A DNA stretch of 64,000 nt. Source: Aureimonas jatrophae. Its GTDB lineage: Bacteria > Pseudomonadota > Alphaproteobacteria > Rhizobiales > Rhizobiaceae. The stretch covers positions 186,001 to 250,000 of the forward strand of contig NZ_FNIT01000004.1 of the NCBI RefSeq assembly GCF_900104035.1, given 5' to 3'. Below the pieces are notes generated by a model, which saw only the letters and a program-made list of their open reading frames with translations, was not told the DNA's origin and ran no database searches. The translations under genes and the position numbers were made by a program. Position 1 is the stretch's first letter. Every line of letters starts with the position of its first letter. Positions 50,336 to 62,487 of the stretch are shown here, in pieces.

Positions 50336-50650
50336 GGCGCCTGCGGGATCCGGATCGACCGGCGTCCGGTCCGACTGTCCTGGACGGCCGACGCATCGGG
50401 CGAAGGGCTCGCCCTGCCGGCTCCTCGTCCCGTTGACCGGGCAAGCCGCGGTGCGCGGCCGGCGAGCCGATCGCGGCCCCGTCAACAAGCCATGCGTCGG
50501 CGACGACGATACTTGGTTGACCTCCCGCGGATCGCATGGCTTGTCATCGATGACGACAGGCGGCGCGAGACCGCCGGCACGACAGATCGGCGATCGATGG
50601 CGGCGGGCCCGGACGGGTCTTCGGCTTTGCGACGCCTGGGGAGGAAAACG
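50336..50650. other. 315-base intergenic region upstream of ugpB
   Basis: No gene is supported here. It holds an inverted repeat (50485-50544), a TTGACC sequence at 50517-50522 resembling a -35 box between the repeat arms, and the GGGGAGG site for ugpB just before 50651. The ugp promoter probably lies here. No phosphate-box sequence was recognised. Confidence 0.5.
50485..50544. repeat. 12-bp inverted repeat in the ugp promoter region
   Basis: ACAAGCCATGCG (50485-50496) and its exact complement CGCATGGCTTGT (50533-50544) flank 36 bases. The spacing is too wide for a simple dimer site; it suits DNA looping between two half-sites, each bound separately, or an mRNA hairpin. A TTGACC element lies between the arms. 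Confidence 0.7.
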
Positions 50651-51952
50651 ATGACCGTACGCTCACTCGCGCTGGCCCTGACCATGGGCGCCGCCTTTGC
50701 AACCTCGGCCGAGGCCGCCACCGAGCTTCAATGGTGGCATGCCATGAACGGCGCCAACAACGAGGTGGTCGAGGAACTTGCCAAGGAGTTCAACGCGAGC
50801 CAGGGCGACTACGTCATCAAGCCCGTGTTCAAGGGCACCTATCCCGAGACGCTGAACGCCGGCATCGCCGCCTTCCGCGCCAAGCAGACCCCGGCCATCA
50901 TCCAGGTCTTCGACGTCGGCACCGGCGTGATGATGGGCGCCGGCGGCGCGATCAAGCCGGTGGCCGAGGTTCTGGAGCAGGGCGGTTACACGTTCGACAA
51001 GTCGCAGTACCTGCCGGGCATCGTGAACTACTACTCGAAGCCCGACGGCACGATGCTGAGCTTCCCCTACAACTCCTCCTCGCCGATCCTCTACTACAAC
51101 AAGGACACGTTCCAGAAGGCGGGCCTCGACGCCGAGAACCCGCCCAAGACCTGGGACGAGGTCTTCGCGGCCGCCCGCAAGATCAAGGAAAGCGGAGCCG
51201 CGCCCTGCGGCTACACCTCGACCTGGCTGACCTGGATCCACCTCGAGAACTTCGCGGCCTGGAACAACGTCTCCTATGCCAGCGGCGAGAACGGCCTGGC
51301 CGGGGGCAAGGTGGAGCTCGCGATCGACGCGCCGATCTATGCGGATCACTTCCAGGCGATCGCCGACCTCGCGAAGGAGGGCGTCTTCCGCTACGGCGGC
51401 CGGACGTCGGAGGCCAAGCAGCTCTTCCTGTCGGGCGAGTGCGGGATCCTGACCGAATCGTCGGGCGGCCTCGGCGACGTCGTGAAATCGGGCATGAACT
51501 ACGGCATCGGCCAGCTGCCCTACGACACCAAGGGCAACAACGCGCCTCAGAACACGACGCCCGGCGGCGCGAGCCTCTGGGTCTTCGCCGGCAAGAGCGA
51601 CGACGAGTACAAGGGCATCGCCCAGTTCTTCCACTTCCTGTCGCAGACCGACATCCAGTCGCGCCTTCACCAGAAGTCGGGCTACCTGCCGGTGACGCTC
51701 GAGGCCTACGAGGCCACGAAGAAGAGCGGCTTCTACGAGAAGAACCCGGGCCGCGAGACGCCGATCACCCAGATGATGGGCAAGCCGCCGACCGAGAACT
51801 CCAAGGGCGTTCGCCTCGTGAACCTGCCGCAGGTGCGCGACATCGAGAACGAGGAGTTCGAGGCGATGCTGAACGGCAGCCAGGACGCCAAGACGGCGCT
51901 GGCCAAGGCCAAGCAGCGCGGCGACGCCGCGATCGCGGCAGCCACGCGCTGA
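50651..51952 (+). CDS. ugpB: sn-Glycerol-3-phosphate-binding protein
   Basis: A 433-residue periplasmic protein with a signal peptide (1-22, AEAAT). UgpB-type sequence: [54 protein letters not shown] and [18 protein letters not shown]. It captures glycerol-3-phosphate or glycerophosphodiesters for UgpAEC. GGGGAGGAAAACG precedes the ATG. It is the first gene of ugpBAEC. Confidence 0.95.
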   Translation: MTVRSLALALTMGAAFATSAEAATELQWWHAMNGANNEVVEELAKEFNASQGDYVIKPVFKGTYPETLNAGIAAFRAKQTPAIIQVFDVGTGVMMGAGGAIKPVAEVLEQGGYTFDKSQYLPGIVNYYSKPDGTMLSFPYNSSSPILYYNKDTFQKAGLDAENPPKTWDEVFAAARKIKESGAAPCGYTSTWLTWIHLENFAAWNNVSYASGENGLAGGKVELAIDAPIYADHFQAIADLAKEGVFRYGGRTSEAKQLFLSGECGILTESSGGLGDVVKSGMNYGIGQLPYDTKGNNAPQNTTPGGASLWVFAGKSDDEYKGIAQFFHFLSQTDIQSRLHQKSGYLPVTLEAYEATKKSGFYEKNPGRETPITQMMGKPPTENSKGVRLVNLPQVRDIENEEFEAMLNGSQDAKTALAKAKQRGDAAIAAATR

Positions 51953-51968
51953 GCCTCGGCCGAGCCCG

Positions 51969-52856
51969 ATGGCTTCTCCTCGCGTCGTCTTTCCCAACAA
52001 GGCCCTGCCGTATCTGCTGCTGGCGCCGCAGATCGCGCTGACGCTCGTGTTCTTCTACTGGCCGAGCGCGCAGGCCCTTTATCAGTCGACGTTGCGCGAG
52101 GACGCCTTCGGGCTCGCCACCGAGTTCGTCGGGCTTGCCAACTTCCAGGCCGTTCTGGCCGACCCGAACTATCTCCACTCGCTCCGGGTAACGGCGGTGT
52201 TCAGCCTGGCCACCGCCGCGCTCGCCATGGGCCTGTCGCTCTTTCTCGCCTCGGCGGCCGAGACGGTGGTGCGCGGCAAGGGGATCTACCGCACGCTCCT
52301 GATCTGGCCCTACGCGGTGGCCCCGGCGGTGGCGGGTCTCCTGTGGCTCTTCATGTTCAGCCCGACCATGGGGACGTTCGCCTACATGCTGCGGGCGACC
52401 GGCTACAACTGGGACCCGCTTCTCAACGGCGACCAGGCCATGGTGATGGTGGTGGTGGCCGCGGCCTGGAAGCAGATCAGCTACAACTTCCTGTTCTTCG
52501 TGGCCGCCCTCCAGTCGGTCCCGCGCTCGCTGATCGAGGCCGCCGCGATCGACGGCGCGCGCGGTCCCAAGCGCTTCTGGACGATCGTCTTCCCTCTGAT
52601 CGCGCCGACCAGCTTCTTCCTGCTCGTGGTGAACTGCGTCTACGCCTTCTTCGACACGTTCGGCATCATCCACGCCGTGACGGGCGGCGGGCCGGCCAAG
52701 GCGACCGAGACCCTCGTCTACAAGGTCTACAACGACGGCTTCGTGAACCTCGACCTTGGCTCCTCGGCCGCCCAGTCCGTGATCCTGATGGCGATCGTGA
52801 TCGCGCTGACCGCCGTCCAGTTCCGCTTCGTCGAGCGCAAGGTCCACTACAGCTGA
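51969..52856 (+). CDS. ugpA: Glycerol-3-phosphate ABC permease UgpA
   Basis: A 295-residue permease with six membrane segments, starting [20 protein letters not shown], and the EAA loop [20 protein letters not shown]. It lies 16 bases after ugpB, and its stop shares one base with the ugpE start. Confidence 0.94.
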   Translation: MASPRVVFPNKALPYLLLAPQIALTLVFFYWPSAQALYQSTLREDAFGLATEFVGLANFQAVLADPNYLHSLRVTAVFSLATAALAMGLSLFLASAAETVVRGKGIYRTLLIWPYAVAPAVAGLLWLFMFSPTMGTFAYMLRATGYNWDPLLNGDQAMVMVVVAAAWKQISYNFLFFVAALQSVPRSLIEAAAIDGARGPKRFWTIVFPLIAPTSFFLLVVNCVYAFFDTFGIIHAVTGGGPAKATETLVYKVYNDGFVNLDLGSSAAQSVILMAIVIALTAVQFRFVERKVHYS

Positions 52857-53704
52857 TGGTCGAGCAGCGTCCCCTCGCCCGGGCCTTCGCCCATCTCGTG
52901 CTCGCCCTTGGCGTCCTGATCGTCGCCTTTCCGATCTACTACACGTTCATCGCCTCGACGCAGACGATCCAGACCATTCTCTCGCCGCCCCTGCCGCTGA
53001 CGCCGGGCGGGCAGTTCTCGGAGAACTACGGCGCGGCGCTCTTCTCGGGCGTCGGTCAGATCGGCGGCGTCAGCATTGCACGGCTCCTGTGGAACACGGC
53101 GGTGGTCGCGACCGCGATCGCGGTCGGCAAGATCGTGATCTCGATCCTGTCGGCCTTTGCGATCGTCTACTTCCGCTTTCCCGGCCGGATGGTCGCCTTC
53201 TGGCTGATCTTCATCACCCTGATGCTGCCAGTTGAGGTGCGCATCCTGCCGACCTACAAGGTGATCGTCGACCTCGGGCTGATCGACACCTATACGGGCC
53301 TGACCCTGCCACTGATGGCTTCGGCGACGGCGACCTTTCTGTTCCGCCAGTTCTTCATGACGATTCCGGCGGAGCTGGTGGAGGCGGCCCGGATCGACAA
53401 CGCGGGGCCGATGCGCTTCCTGCGCGACATCCTGATCCCTTTGTCCAAGACCAACATCGCGGCGCTGTTCGTAATCCTCTTCATCTACGGCTGGACGCAG
53501 TATCTCTGGCCGCTGCTGATCACCAACGACAGCTCGATGAACACGATCGTCATCGCCCTGAAGAAGATGGTCTCCTTCACCGACGCCGAGACCCCGTGGA
53601 ACCTCGTCATGGTGACCGCGATCTTCGCCATCCTTCCCCCGGTCCTCGTCGTGGTGCTGATGCAGCGCTGGTTCGTCAAGGGACTGGTCGAGTCCGAGAA
53701 GTAG
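52856..53704 (+). CDS. ugpE: Glycerol-3-phosphate ABC permease UgpE
   Basis: A 282-residue permease with six hydrophobic segments, the conserved [20 protein letters not shown] and EAA loop [20 protein letters not shown], as in UgpE. ATG at 52856 overlaps the ugpA stop (TGATG). It ends 5 bases before ugpC. Confidence 0.95.
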   Translation: MVEQRPLARAFAHLVLALGVLIVAFPIYYTFIASTQTIQTILSPPLPLTPGGQFSENYGAALFSGVGQIGGVSIARLLWNTAVVATAIAVGKIVISILSAFAIVYFRFPGRMVAFWLIFITLMLPVEVRILPTYKVIVDLGLIDTYTGLTLPLMASATATFLFRQFFMTIPAELVEAARIDNAGPMRFLRDILIPLSKTNIAALFVILFIYGWTQYLWPLLITNDSSMNTIVIALKKMVSFTDAETPWNLVMVTAIFAILPPVLVVVLMQRWFVKGLVESEK

Positions 53705-53709
53705 ACCTC

Positions 53710-54759
<1,050 letters not shown>

Positions 54760-54973
54760 CAAGAAGGGTATCGTCCGGGCCGGCCGACGTTGACCGGCAT
54801 CGCCGGGTCTAGAATCGAGCCAGCGCGATGGTGCCCGCCGGGACTGGGTATCGAAGACACGCATTTCGGCACCGCGGCGCCGGCAATCGATGCTATGTTG
54901 CGGTGTCTCGTTCAGTGGTGCCGACGTCCCGCTCGATCGGGACGAGTCGCGGCAGCAGGAACCGAGCGACCCG

Positions 54974-55783
54974 ATGCGTGCTCCAGAGCGACCCCGTTTG
55001 GCCGTGACGCGCGACGCGCGCGCGGCGCAACCCGAGTTCACGACGCGATCCGTCCGCCGCATGCACGGCTCGATCGCCGACTGGCTCGGACGGCGGATCG
55101 TATCGGGTGAGCTCGATGTCGGCGACACGGTCCCCAAGGAGCTGGAGTTCTGCGCCGAGGCAGGCGTGTCGCGCAGCACCTACCGCGAGGCTCTGCGACA
55201 GGTCGCGGCCAAGGGCCTGATCGTCAGCCGGACCAAGACCGGCACGCGCGTCGCCTCGCGCGAGACCTGGTCGTTGCTCGACCCCGACGTGCTTCGCTGG
55301 TTCTTTGATACGGGGACGCCGCCCGACTGGTTCATCCGCTCGCTCTACGAGCTGCGCACGATGATCGAGCCGCGCTCCGCGGCTCTCGCGGCCGAGCGCC
55401 GGACCGACGAGGACCTTCTCGCCTTCGAGACGGCGCTCAAGGCGATGCGCGAATGCGACGTCACGCAGGGAAGCTGGCACGAGGCCGATGCCGGCTTCCA
55501 CCGCGCGATCCTGCGCGCGTCGCACAATCCCGTGCTCGTCACCTTCGAGGCCGGCATCTTCGCGGCGGTCGCCCAGACCACGGCGTTCCGCTACCGCGAC
55601 ATGCCCCAGCCCCACACGCGCAACCCGATCGACGAGCACGCGGCCGTCTTCGAGTGCATTCGGGCGCACGATGCGGCGGGCGCCTTTCGCCTGATGAGCG
55701 AACTCGTCGATACGGCGCTCCTCGATGCCGCCGGCACCACGATGGCGGACCTCAAGGGGACGGCCTTCGCGGCCGAGCCCTGA
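54974..55783 (+). CDS. GntR-family regulator, FCD subfamily (near arabinoside operon)
   Basis: A 269-residue regulator: winged helix (about 25-95: LEFCAEAGVSRSTYREAL) and FCD domain (about 120-250) with EADAGFHRAILRASHNPVL and DEHAAVFECIRAHDA metal-site segments. It lies 214 bases after ugpC and ends 4 bases from the convergent sugar-transporter operon. An operator matching the FadR/FCD consensus sits before abfA, so it probably regulates that operon. The ATG at 54974 starts the conserved part. Confidence 0.88.
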   Translation: MRAPERPRLAVTRDARAAQPEFTTRSVRRMHGSIADWLGRRIVSGELDVGDTVPKELEFCAEAGVSRSTYREALRQVAAKGLIVSRTKTGTRVASRETWSLLDPDVLRWFFDTGTPPDWFIRSLYELRTMIEPRSAALAAERRTDEDLLAFETALKAMRECDVTQGSWHEADAGFHRAILRASHNPVLVTFEAGIFAAVAQTTAFRYRDMPQPHTRNPIDEHAAVFECIRAHDAAGAFRLMSELVDTALLDAAGTTMADLKGTAFAAEP

Positions 55784-55787
55784 CCCT

Positions 55788-56615
55788 TCAGCCCTTCACG
55801 CCGGCCGAGATCATCACCGCCTCGGTGACGCGGCGCTGGAACACGAGATAGGCGAGCGCGACCGGCGCCGCCGCGAGCAGCGCCACGGCCATGAGCCGCG
55901 CATAGGCGACGCCGAAGGAGTCGTTGACCTGCGTGATGCCGACGGGAATCGTCATCACGTTCTCGCTCGTGGTGACGAGGAAGGGCCAGAAGAAGGCGTT
56001 CCAGGCGGTGATGAAGGTGATGATCGCGAGCGCCGTCGTGATCCCCCAGTTGAGCGGGATGTAGACGCGCACCAGCAGCGTAATGTCGCCGCCTCCGTCC
56101 AGCACCACCGCCTCGCGCATCTCCTTGGGAACGGCGTCGAAGAACTGCTTGTAGACGATGATGACGATCGGAACGATCAGCTGGGGCAGGATGATGCCGG
56201 CCCAGGTGTTGATGAAGCCGAGGCGGTTCATCAGGATGAACTGCGACACCACCAGCGCCTGCGCCGGCACCATGAAGCTGGCGAGCACGATGGCGTAGAC
56301 GAGGCGCCGGCCGGGAAAGCGCATCTGCGAGAGGGCGTAGGCGCACATGGCGCCGGTCACCAGAACCACGAGCGTGATGATCAGCGCGGTGCCGACCGAG
56401 TTCACGTACCAGGTCATCAGGCGCGTGTTGAACAGGGCATTGGCAAAGGCCGAAAGGTTGAACTCGTCGGGGATCACGCCGCCCGCCGCGCTGACCACGC
56501 GGTCCTCCGAGCGGAACGCCGTCACGAAGGCCCAGTAGATCGGGAAGAACCAGATCGCGGCCGCGATCAGCGCGAGCGCGGTCAGGGCCGCGTTGGCGAG
56601 CGTGCGGGCCCTCAC
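55788..56615 (-). CDS. Sugar ABC permease, second subunit
   Basis: A 275-residue MalG/AraQ-like permease with six membrane segments and the EAA loop REAVVLDGGGDITLLVRVYI. GTG start at 56615 (VRARTLANAAL) overlaps the upstream permease stop as GTGA; a longer open frame upstream belongs to another frame of that gene. Last gene of the arabinoside operon. Confidence 0.9.
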   Translation of the reverse strand: MRARTLANAALTALALIAAAIWFFPIYWAFVTAFRSEDRVVSAAGGVIPDEFNLSAFANALFNTRLMTWYVNSVGTALIITLVVLVTGAMCAYALSQMRFPGRRLVYAIVLASFMVPAQALVVSQFILMNRLGFINTWAGIILPQLIVPIVIIVYKQFFDAVPKEMREAVVLDGGGDITLLVRVYIPLNWGITTALAIITFITAWNAFFWPFLVTTSENVMTIPVGITQVNDSFGVAYARLMAVALLAAAPVALAYLVFQRRVTEAVMISAGVKG

Positions 56616-57496
56616 GAGCGCCCCCGGATGCGCAGAAGCTGGTATTGCAGGACGGAGAGGATCACGATCACCATGAAGAGAAGGAGCGCCACCGCCGAGG
56701 CGTAGCCGCCGTGGTTGAGCTGGAAGGCCTCGCGGTAGACCATCATCAGGAGGACGTAGGAGGAGTTGAACGGGCCGCCCTCCGACAGGAGGTAGACCTG
56801 GTCGAAGAGCTTGAGCTGCAGGATCAGCTGCAGCGTCAGCACCAGGGCGGTGACCGGCCACAGGAGCGGCCAGGTCACGCGGCGGAACTGCTGGACACGC
56901 GTCGCGCCGTCGAGCGCGGAAGCCTCGTAGAGCTCGCGCGGGATGTTGCGCAGGCCCGCCAGGAAGAGCAGCACGTTGAAGCCGTTGGTCCACCAGATCG
57001 TGACCACCGCGATGCCCGGCATGACCCAGTTCGGGTTGCGGAACACCGGGACGGGCCGCCCGTTCACGGTCGCGATCAGCGGCTGGAGGATGCCGAACTG
57101 GAAGTCGAGCATCCAGGCCCAGATCTCGGTGACCACCGAGACCGGCAGCACGTAGGGCAGGAAGAACAGCATCAGGACCAGCGCCTGCAGCCGCCCGCGC
57201 AACCGGTTCACCATCAGCGCGATGGCGAGCGCGATAGCGGTGGTCGGCACCACGGTCAGAAGAAGGAAGTAGCCGTTGTTCTTGAGCGAGGTCCAGAACA
57301 GGCGGTCGCCGAGGAGCCGGCGGTAGTTGTCGAGGCCGACGAAGTTGCCGTCGCCGATCAGGGAGGCGTCGGTGAGGCTGAGCTGGGCGATGCGCAGCGC
57401 CGGATACAGGAAGATCAGCGAGAAGATCAGAAGAAACGGAAGCAGCAGCGCGAAGGCGGTGAGGACATGCCGTCGCCGGTTCTGGATGATCGCCAT
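56612..57496 (-). CDS. Sugar ABC permease, first subunit
   Basis: A 294-residue UgpA/AraP-like permease: HVLTAFALLLPFLLIFSLIF, LFFLPYVLPVSVVTEIWAW and the EAA loop YEASALDGATRVQQFRRVTW. It follows the binding-protein gene after a 70-base gap holding a 15-bp hairpin. Confidence 0.92.
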   Translation of the reverse strand: MAIIQNRRRHVLTAFALLLPFLLIFSLIFLYPALRIAQLSLTDASLIGDGNFVGLDNYRRLLGDRLFWTSLKNNGYFLLLTVVPTTAIALAIALMVNRLRGRLQALVLMLFFLPYVLPVSVVTEIWAWMLDFQFGILQPLIATVNGRPVPVFRNPNWVMPGIAVVTIWWTNGFNVLLFLAGLRNIPRELYEASALDGATRVQQFRRVTWPLLWPVTALVLTLQLILQLKLFDQVYLLSEGGPFNSSYVLLMMVYREAFQLNHGGYASAVALLLFMVIVILSVLQYQLLRIRGRS

Positions 57497-57524
57497 GGCG
57501 GGGGTCCCTCGCGGCCGAAGATGG

Positions 57525-57559
57525 AAGGTCCCGGACGGCGCACGGCCGTCCGGGACCTT
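57525..57559 (-). terminator. Perfect 15-bp intercistronic hairpin after the sugar-binding protein gene
   Basis: AAGGTCCCGGACGGC and its exact complement flank a 5-base loop (GCACG). It sits 7 bases after the binding-protein stop, within an operon. As in maltose and histidine operons, such hairpins usually stabilise the upstream message or partly terminate, giving more binding protein than permease. Confidence 0.75.
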
Positions 57560-57566
57560 GCGGTGA

Positions 57567-58844
57567 TCAGTTCAAGAGACCCTGGAGGTCCGACTTCATC
57601 TGCGCGACCGCCTCGGCGGCCGGCATGTAGCCGTGGATCGCGGGCGAGATGATGTTGATCGCCGCGTCGTAGACGGGCGAGGCGACGCCCGCGATGCGCG
57701 AGTTGGGATCGAAGACCGCCGTCTCGGCCAGCGATGCGTAGGTCGCATTCGGCTGCATCTGCTTGAACTCGACGCTTTCGGCCACCGGCTTGTAGGCCGG
57801 GATATGGCCCGCCTCCGCCCAGCGGACGCTGTTCTTCTCCATCCAGCCGATCACGGTCATCACGGCCTTTCGCTTCTCGGGCGTCATGGTCCGATCGCCC
57901 TGGACGGGGAGCGCGAAGGCGTGGCTGTCGGCCCAGGTCGCCTTCTGTCCCATGAGGGCGGGCACCTGCACGGCGCCCCATTCGAAGCCGAGCTTGCCGC
58001 TGGCGGCGAGGTCCTTCATGGTCGGCACCTCCCAGACACCGTTCAGGCTGAAGGCGGACTGGCCCGAGGTGAAGAGCGCGACGGAAGCGGGATACAGCGC
58101 CTGCTCGGGCTGCCAGCCGTTCTCGTGCCACTTCGTCATGATCTCCACGGCCTTGACGGCCTTGGCCTCGCTGTCGCCGGGTAGGACCTCGTTGCTGTCG
58201 GAGATGAGCTGGCCGCCCTGCTGGGCGAGGAGCGTGTAAAAGACGCGATAGACGCCGCCGTCGTCGCCCGTGGCGTAGGTGACCGGCGCCGCCGAGCCCT
58301 TGTCCTTGGCGGCCTGCAGCGCCCGCTCGAAGCTGGCGAGATCGGTGATGCCGGTGAGGTTGCCCTGCGCGTCGAGGAACTCGGTCCCCTGCAGGTAGCT
58401 CTTGTTGTAGTAGAGGACGAGCGAGTGGATGTCGAAGGGGACGGCGTAGAGCTTGTTGTCCTGCGTGGCGGCCTTCAGCACGGTATCGAAGAAGTCGCCG
58501 CTGGCCAGGCCCGCGGCCTCCATGTCGGCCGGCGTCACCTCGGTCAGCACCTTCTCGTTCATCGCGAGCGGCAGGCGCGAGAGATGGTAGCTCATCATGT
58601 CCGGTCCCTCGCCCACGGCGGCGGCGGTGCGGACCTTGGTGTAGAAGGGCACGCCCCATTCCAGCGAGGTCGCCTGGATCTGGATGTCGGGATGCTCCTT
58701 GTTGAAGTCGTTGATCAGCGCCTTCATGCGCACGCCGTCGCCGCCGGTGAAGAAGTCCCACCATGTGATGGTTTCGGCGGCCTGGGCGGGCAGGACGGCC
58801 ATCGCCGTCATGGAGGCGAGAAGCAGGGCTTTGAGCTTGGTCAT
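57567..58844 (-). CDS. Sugar-binding protein of ABC importer
   Basis: A 425-residue periplasmic binding protein (solute-binding family 1) with a signal peptide (1-22, AQAAE). Sequence includes ETITWWDFFTGGDGVRMKAL, AVPFDIHSLVLYYNKSYL and FSLNGVWEVPTMKDLA. Linked to a GH51 enzyme, so probably binds arabinose or arabino-oligosaccharides. The ATG at 58844 has a GGGAGG site. Confidence 0.92.
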   Translation of the reverse strand: MTKLKALLLASMTAMAVLPAQAAETITWWDFFTGGDGVRMKALINDFNKEHPDIQIQATSLEWGVPFYTKVRTAAAVGEGPDMMSYHLSRLPLAMNEKVLTEVTPADMEAAGLASGDFFDTVLKAATQDNKLYAVPFDIHSLVLYYNKSYLQGTEFLDAQGNLTGITDLASFERALQAAKDKGSAAPVTYATGDDGGVYRVFYTLLAQQGGQLISDSNEVLPGDSEAKAVKAVEIMTKWHENGWQPEQALYPASVALFTSGQSAFSLNGVWEVPTMKDLAASGKLGFEWGAVQVPALMGQKATWADSHAFALPVQGDRTMTPEKRKAVMTVIGWMEKNSVRWAEAGHIPAYKPVAESVEFKQMQPNATYASLAETAVFDPNSRIAGVASPVYDAAINIISPAIHGYMPAAEAVAQMKSDLQGLLN

Positions 58845-58929
58845 GCGGTTTGTTCCTCCCTTGGAAACGGTGGTGACAGCCCCGCCCTCGTGCTCTTGGG
58901 CGGCCGGTGCGGGGCGGGTTCGATATGCG

Positions 58930-60003
<1,074 letters not shown>

Positions 60004-60007
60004 CGCG

Positions 60008-61519
60008 TCAGACCGCGAGCTTGATCATGCTGTAGGACAGGGCCGGCAGGCGCCCGCGCAGGCGCGAGCCGTCGAGACCCAGTCCCGAGCCGGCGACGGG
60101 CCGGATCGCGTCGGGCCGATCGGGCCCGTTGGTCGCGCGAAGGTCGTGCCCCGCCATGACCTGGTGCTCGACCACGCGCGCCTCGCCGTCGAAGCCGCCG
60201 AGGGCGAGGTCGAGCTCGGCGTCCTCGGTCAGGTGCCGGTTCACCGCGAACACCGTCACGGTGCCGGCCTGCCGGTCGTGCACGGCGGAGACGTCGAGAT
60301 AGCTGACGTCGTCGGCGACCTCGCAGTCGTAGGTCGGCGCGTCCAGGGCGACCCGCAGCGCCCGGCCCCGGCCGTGCAGCGAGGCGAGCTGGTAGGGCCA
60401 GTAGATCGTCTGGCGCCAGGCCGGGCCGCCGCGCTCGGCGCGGATCGGGGCGATGACGTTCACGAGCTGTGCGATGCAGGCGATGCGAACGCGATCGGAC
60501 CGTCGAATGAATTCGTTCAACAAACAGGCGACGAACAGCGCGTCCTCGAAGTTGTAGTCCTCTTCGAGCAGCGCGGGCGCCTCCGGCCAGTCCCAGGTCC
60601 GCCAGTTGCGCGAATCCTCCTCGCGCCGATGGTACCAGACGTTCCACTCGTCGAAGCAGATGAAGACGTCGTGCTTGGAGCGGCGCTTGGCCTTCACGTA
60701 GTCGATCACGCCGGCGATCGCCCCGATGTAGCGGCCGGTCTCCTCGACCTTGCCGAAGAAGTTCAGCGTGTCGCGGCTCGAGTTGCCGAAATACTTGTGC
60801 AGCGAGATGTAGTGGACGTTGTCGTAGCACTCCTCCAGGACGACCCGCTCCCATTCGGGATAGGTCGGCATCTGGTCGTTGGAGGAACCGCAGACGATGA
60901 GCTCGGCGCCCGGCGTCAGTCCCTTCAGCGCCTTGGCGGTCTCGTCGGCGAGCCGCCCGTACTCCTTGGCCTCCTTGTGGCCGATCTGCCAGGGACCGTC
61001 CATCTCGTTGCCGAGGCACCACATGGAAACGTCGTAGGGCTTCTCGACGCCGTGCGAGCGGCGCAGGTCCGACCAGTGCGTGCCGGACGGGTGGTTGACG
61101 TATTCCATGAAGTTGCGCGCTTCCTCGAGCCCGCGCGAGCCCAGATTCACCGCCAGCATCATGTCGATGCCCGCGTCCTTGGCCCAGCCCGCGAACTCGT
61201 TGATGCCGACCTGGTTGGTCTCCTTGGAGCGCCAGGCGAGGTCGAGGCGCACGGGGCGCTGGTCCTTCGGGCCGATGCCGTCCTCCCAGCGATAGGCCGA
61301 GACGAAGTTGCCGCCGGGATAGCGGATCGCGGGAATGTGGAGCTCGCGCACGAAGCGCATGACGTCCTGCCGGAAGCCGTTGGCGTCCGCCTCCGGGTGG
61401 CCCGGCTCGTAGATGCCGGAATAGATCGCCCGGCCCATGTGCTCGATAAAGGCCGAGTACAAACGATCGTCGATATCGGCGATCGCGAAATCCCGCTGAA
61501 TGGCACCCGTAACGCGCAT
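60008..61519 (-). CDS. abfA: Alpha-L-arabinofuranosidase, GH51
   Basis: A 503-residue GH51 enzyme releasing arabinofuranosyl residues. The catalytic acid/base is in MWCLGNEMDGPWQ, the nucleophile in VFICFDEWNVWY, and the substrate loop has IRYPGGNFVSAYRWEDGIGP. No signal peptide, so it acts in the cytoplasm on imported oligosaccharides, fitting the transporter genes downstream. The C-terminal beta domain ends with LSYSMIKLAV. GGGAGGC precedes the ATG. Confidence 0.95.
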   Translation of the reverse strand: MRVTGAIQRDFAIADIDDRLYSAFIEHMGRAIYSGIYEPGHPEADANGFRQDVMRFVRELHIPAIRYPGGNFVSAYRWEDGIGPKDQRPVRLDLAWRSKETNQVGINEFAGWAKDAGIDMMLAVNLGSRGLEEARNFMEYVNHPSGTHWSDLRRSHGVEKPYDVSMWCLGNEMDGPWQIGHKEAKEYGRLADETAKALKGLTPGAELIVCGSSNDQMPTYPEWERVVLEECYDNVHYISLHKYFGNSSRDTLNFFGKVEETGRYIGAIAGVIDYVKAKRRSKHDVFICFDEWNVWYHRREEDSRNWRTWDWPEAPALLEEDYNFEDALFVACLLNEFIRRSDRVRIACIAQLVNVIAPIRAERGGPAWRQTIYWPYQLASLHGRGRALRVALDAPTYDCEVADDVSYLDVSAVHDRQAGTVTVFAVNRHLTEDAELDLALGGFDGEARVVEHQVMAGHDLRATNGPDRPDAIRPVAGSGLGLDGSRLRGRLPALSYSMIKLAV

Positions 61520-61532
61520 GCTGCCTCCCTAT

Positions 61533-61543
61533 TTGTCCGACAA
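61533..61543. promoter_or_regulatory. FCD-type operator upstream of abfA
   Basis: TTGTCCGACAA fits the TNGTnnnACNA consensus of FadR/FCD regulators exactly and is part of a longer TTTGTC-C-GACAAA palindrome. It is 14-24 bases upstream of the abfA ATG, where binding would block transcription or the leader. The FCD regulator at 54974-55783 is the likely binder. Confidence 0.6.
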
Positions 61544-61719
61544 AAGAGCCTATGTTCGGGGGAGTGTCAACGAGGATAGACGCGGTTCCGGCGGGTGTGA
61601 TCGGGTGCGTCCCGCGCCGGTCGCGCCCCCTTTTTCCGCCGGTGTCCGGTTGGCCGGGTGGGCGAGCGACCATACAAACCCATCGCCGACCTCGGGTCGC
61701 ATCCGGGAATCGTCCGCCC

Positions 61720-62463
61720 ATGTCGAAAACCAGCCGCATCTTCGAGCTTCTGACGGTCCTGCGCGCCCGGCGGATGCCGGTCTCCGCCGCCGAGCTGGCG
61801 CGGGAGCTGGAGGTCTCGCCGCGCAGCGTCTACCGGGACATCGAGACGCTGCGCGCGATCGGTGCCCCGATCGACGGACAGGCCGGGATGGGCTTCGTCC
61901 TGCGGCCGGGGTTCTTTCTTCCGGAGTTCGCCTTCTCGGCCGACGAGCTTGATGCCCTGGTTCTGGGCCTGGGATGGGTGCAGCAGCGCGCCGACCCGGC
62001 GCTTGCGCGATGCAGCGAGAGCGCGCTGGCGAAGATCCTCGCCACGCGAGGCGACGGGGCGGCGCCGAGCGGCGCTCTGCCCGTGGTCGTCACGGCGGCC
62101 TCGGTTTCCGAGCGCCTGGACCCTCCGCAGGCCGCGCTGTTGCGCGAGGCGATCCGTCGGCAACGCAAGGTGGCGATTCGTTACGAGGACGCCTCGGGCG
62201 TGGCGTCGGAGCGTGTCGTATGGCCGATCGTCATCGTCTACTTCGACGACGTCCGCGTCCTCGCCGCCTGGTGCGAGCGACGATCGGCCTTCCGTCACTT
62301 CCGCATCGACCGGCTGCAGGTGCACCAAACTCTGGAGGACCGTTATCCCGGACGCCGTCAATCGATCATGCGGCGCTGGCAGGAGCAGGATCGCGACTGG
62401 CGTTCGATCCTGACAGTTTCTGACGCGCCGGCCCCCTATCGCCCGGCCGGCCCGCCCCCTTGA
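61720..62463 (+). CDS. HTH/WYL-domain transcriptional regulator (YafY-like)
   Basis: A 247-residue regulator: N-terminal HTH_11 (SAAELARELEVSPRSVYRDI), a middle helical part with FLPEFAFSADELDALVLGLG, and a WYL-type domain (about 140-220: VAIRYEDASGVASERVVWPI). Typical YafY repressors control the adjacent gene; here the DUF1330 gene follows 24 bases later. Start at 61720 fits the family. Confidence 0.9.
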   Translation: MSKTSRIFELLTVLRARRMPVSAAELARELEVSPRSVYRDIETLRAIGAPIDGQAGMGFVLRPGFFLPEFAFSADELDALVLGLGWVQQRADPALARCSESALAKILATRGDGAAPSGALPVVVTAASVSERLDPPQAALLREAIRRQRKVAIRYEDASGVASERVVWPIVIVYFDDVRVLAAWCERRSAFRHFRIDRLQVHQTLEDRYPGRRQSIMRRWQEQDRDWRSILTVSDAPAPYRPAGPPP

Positions 62464-62487
62464 GGGGTCATGTCGGAGGAACAACAG

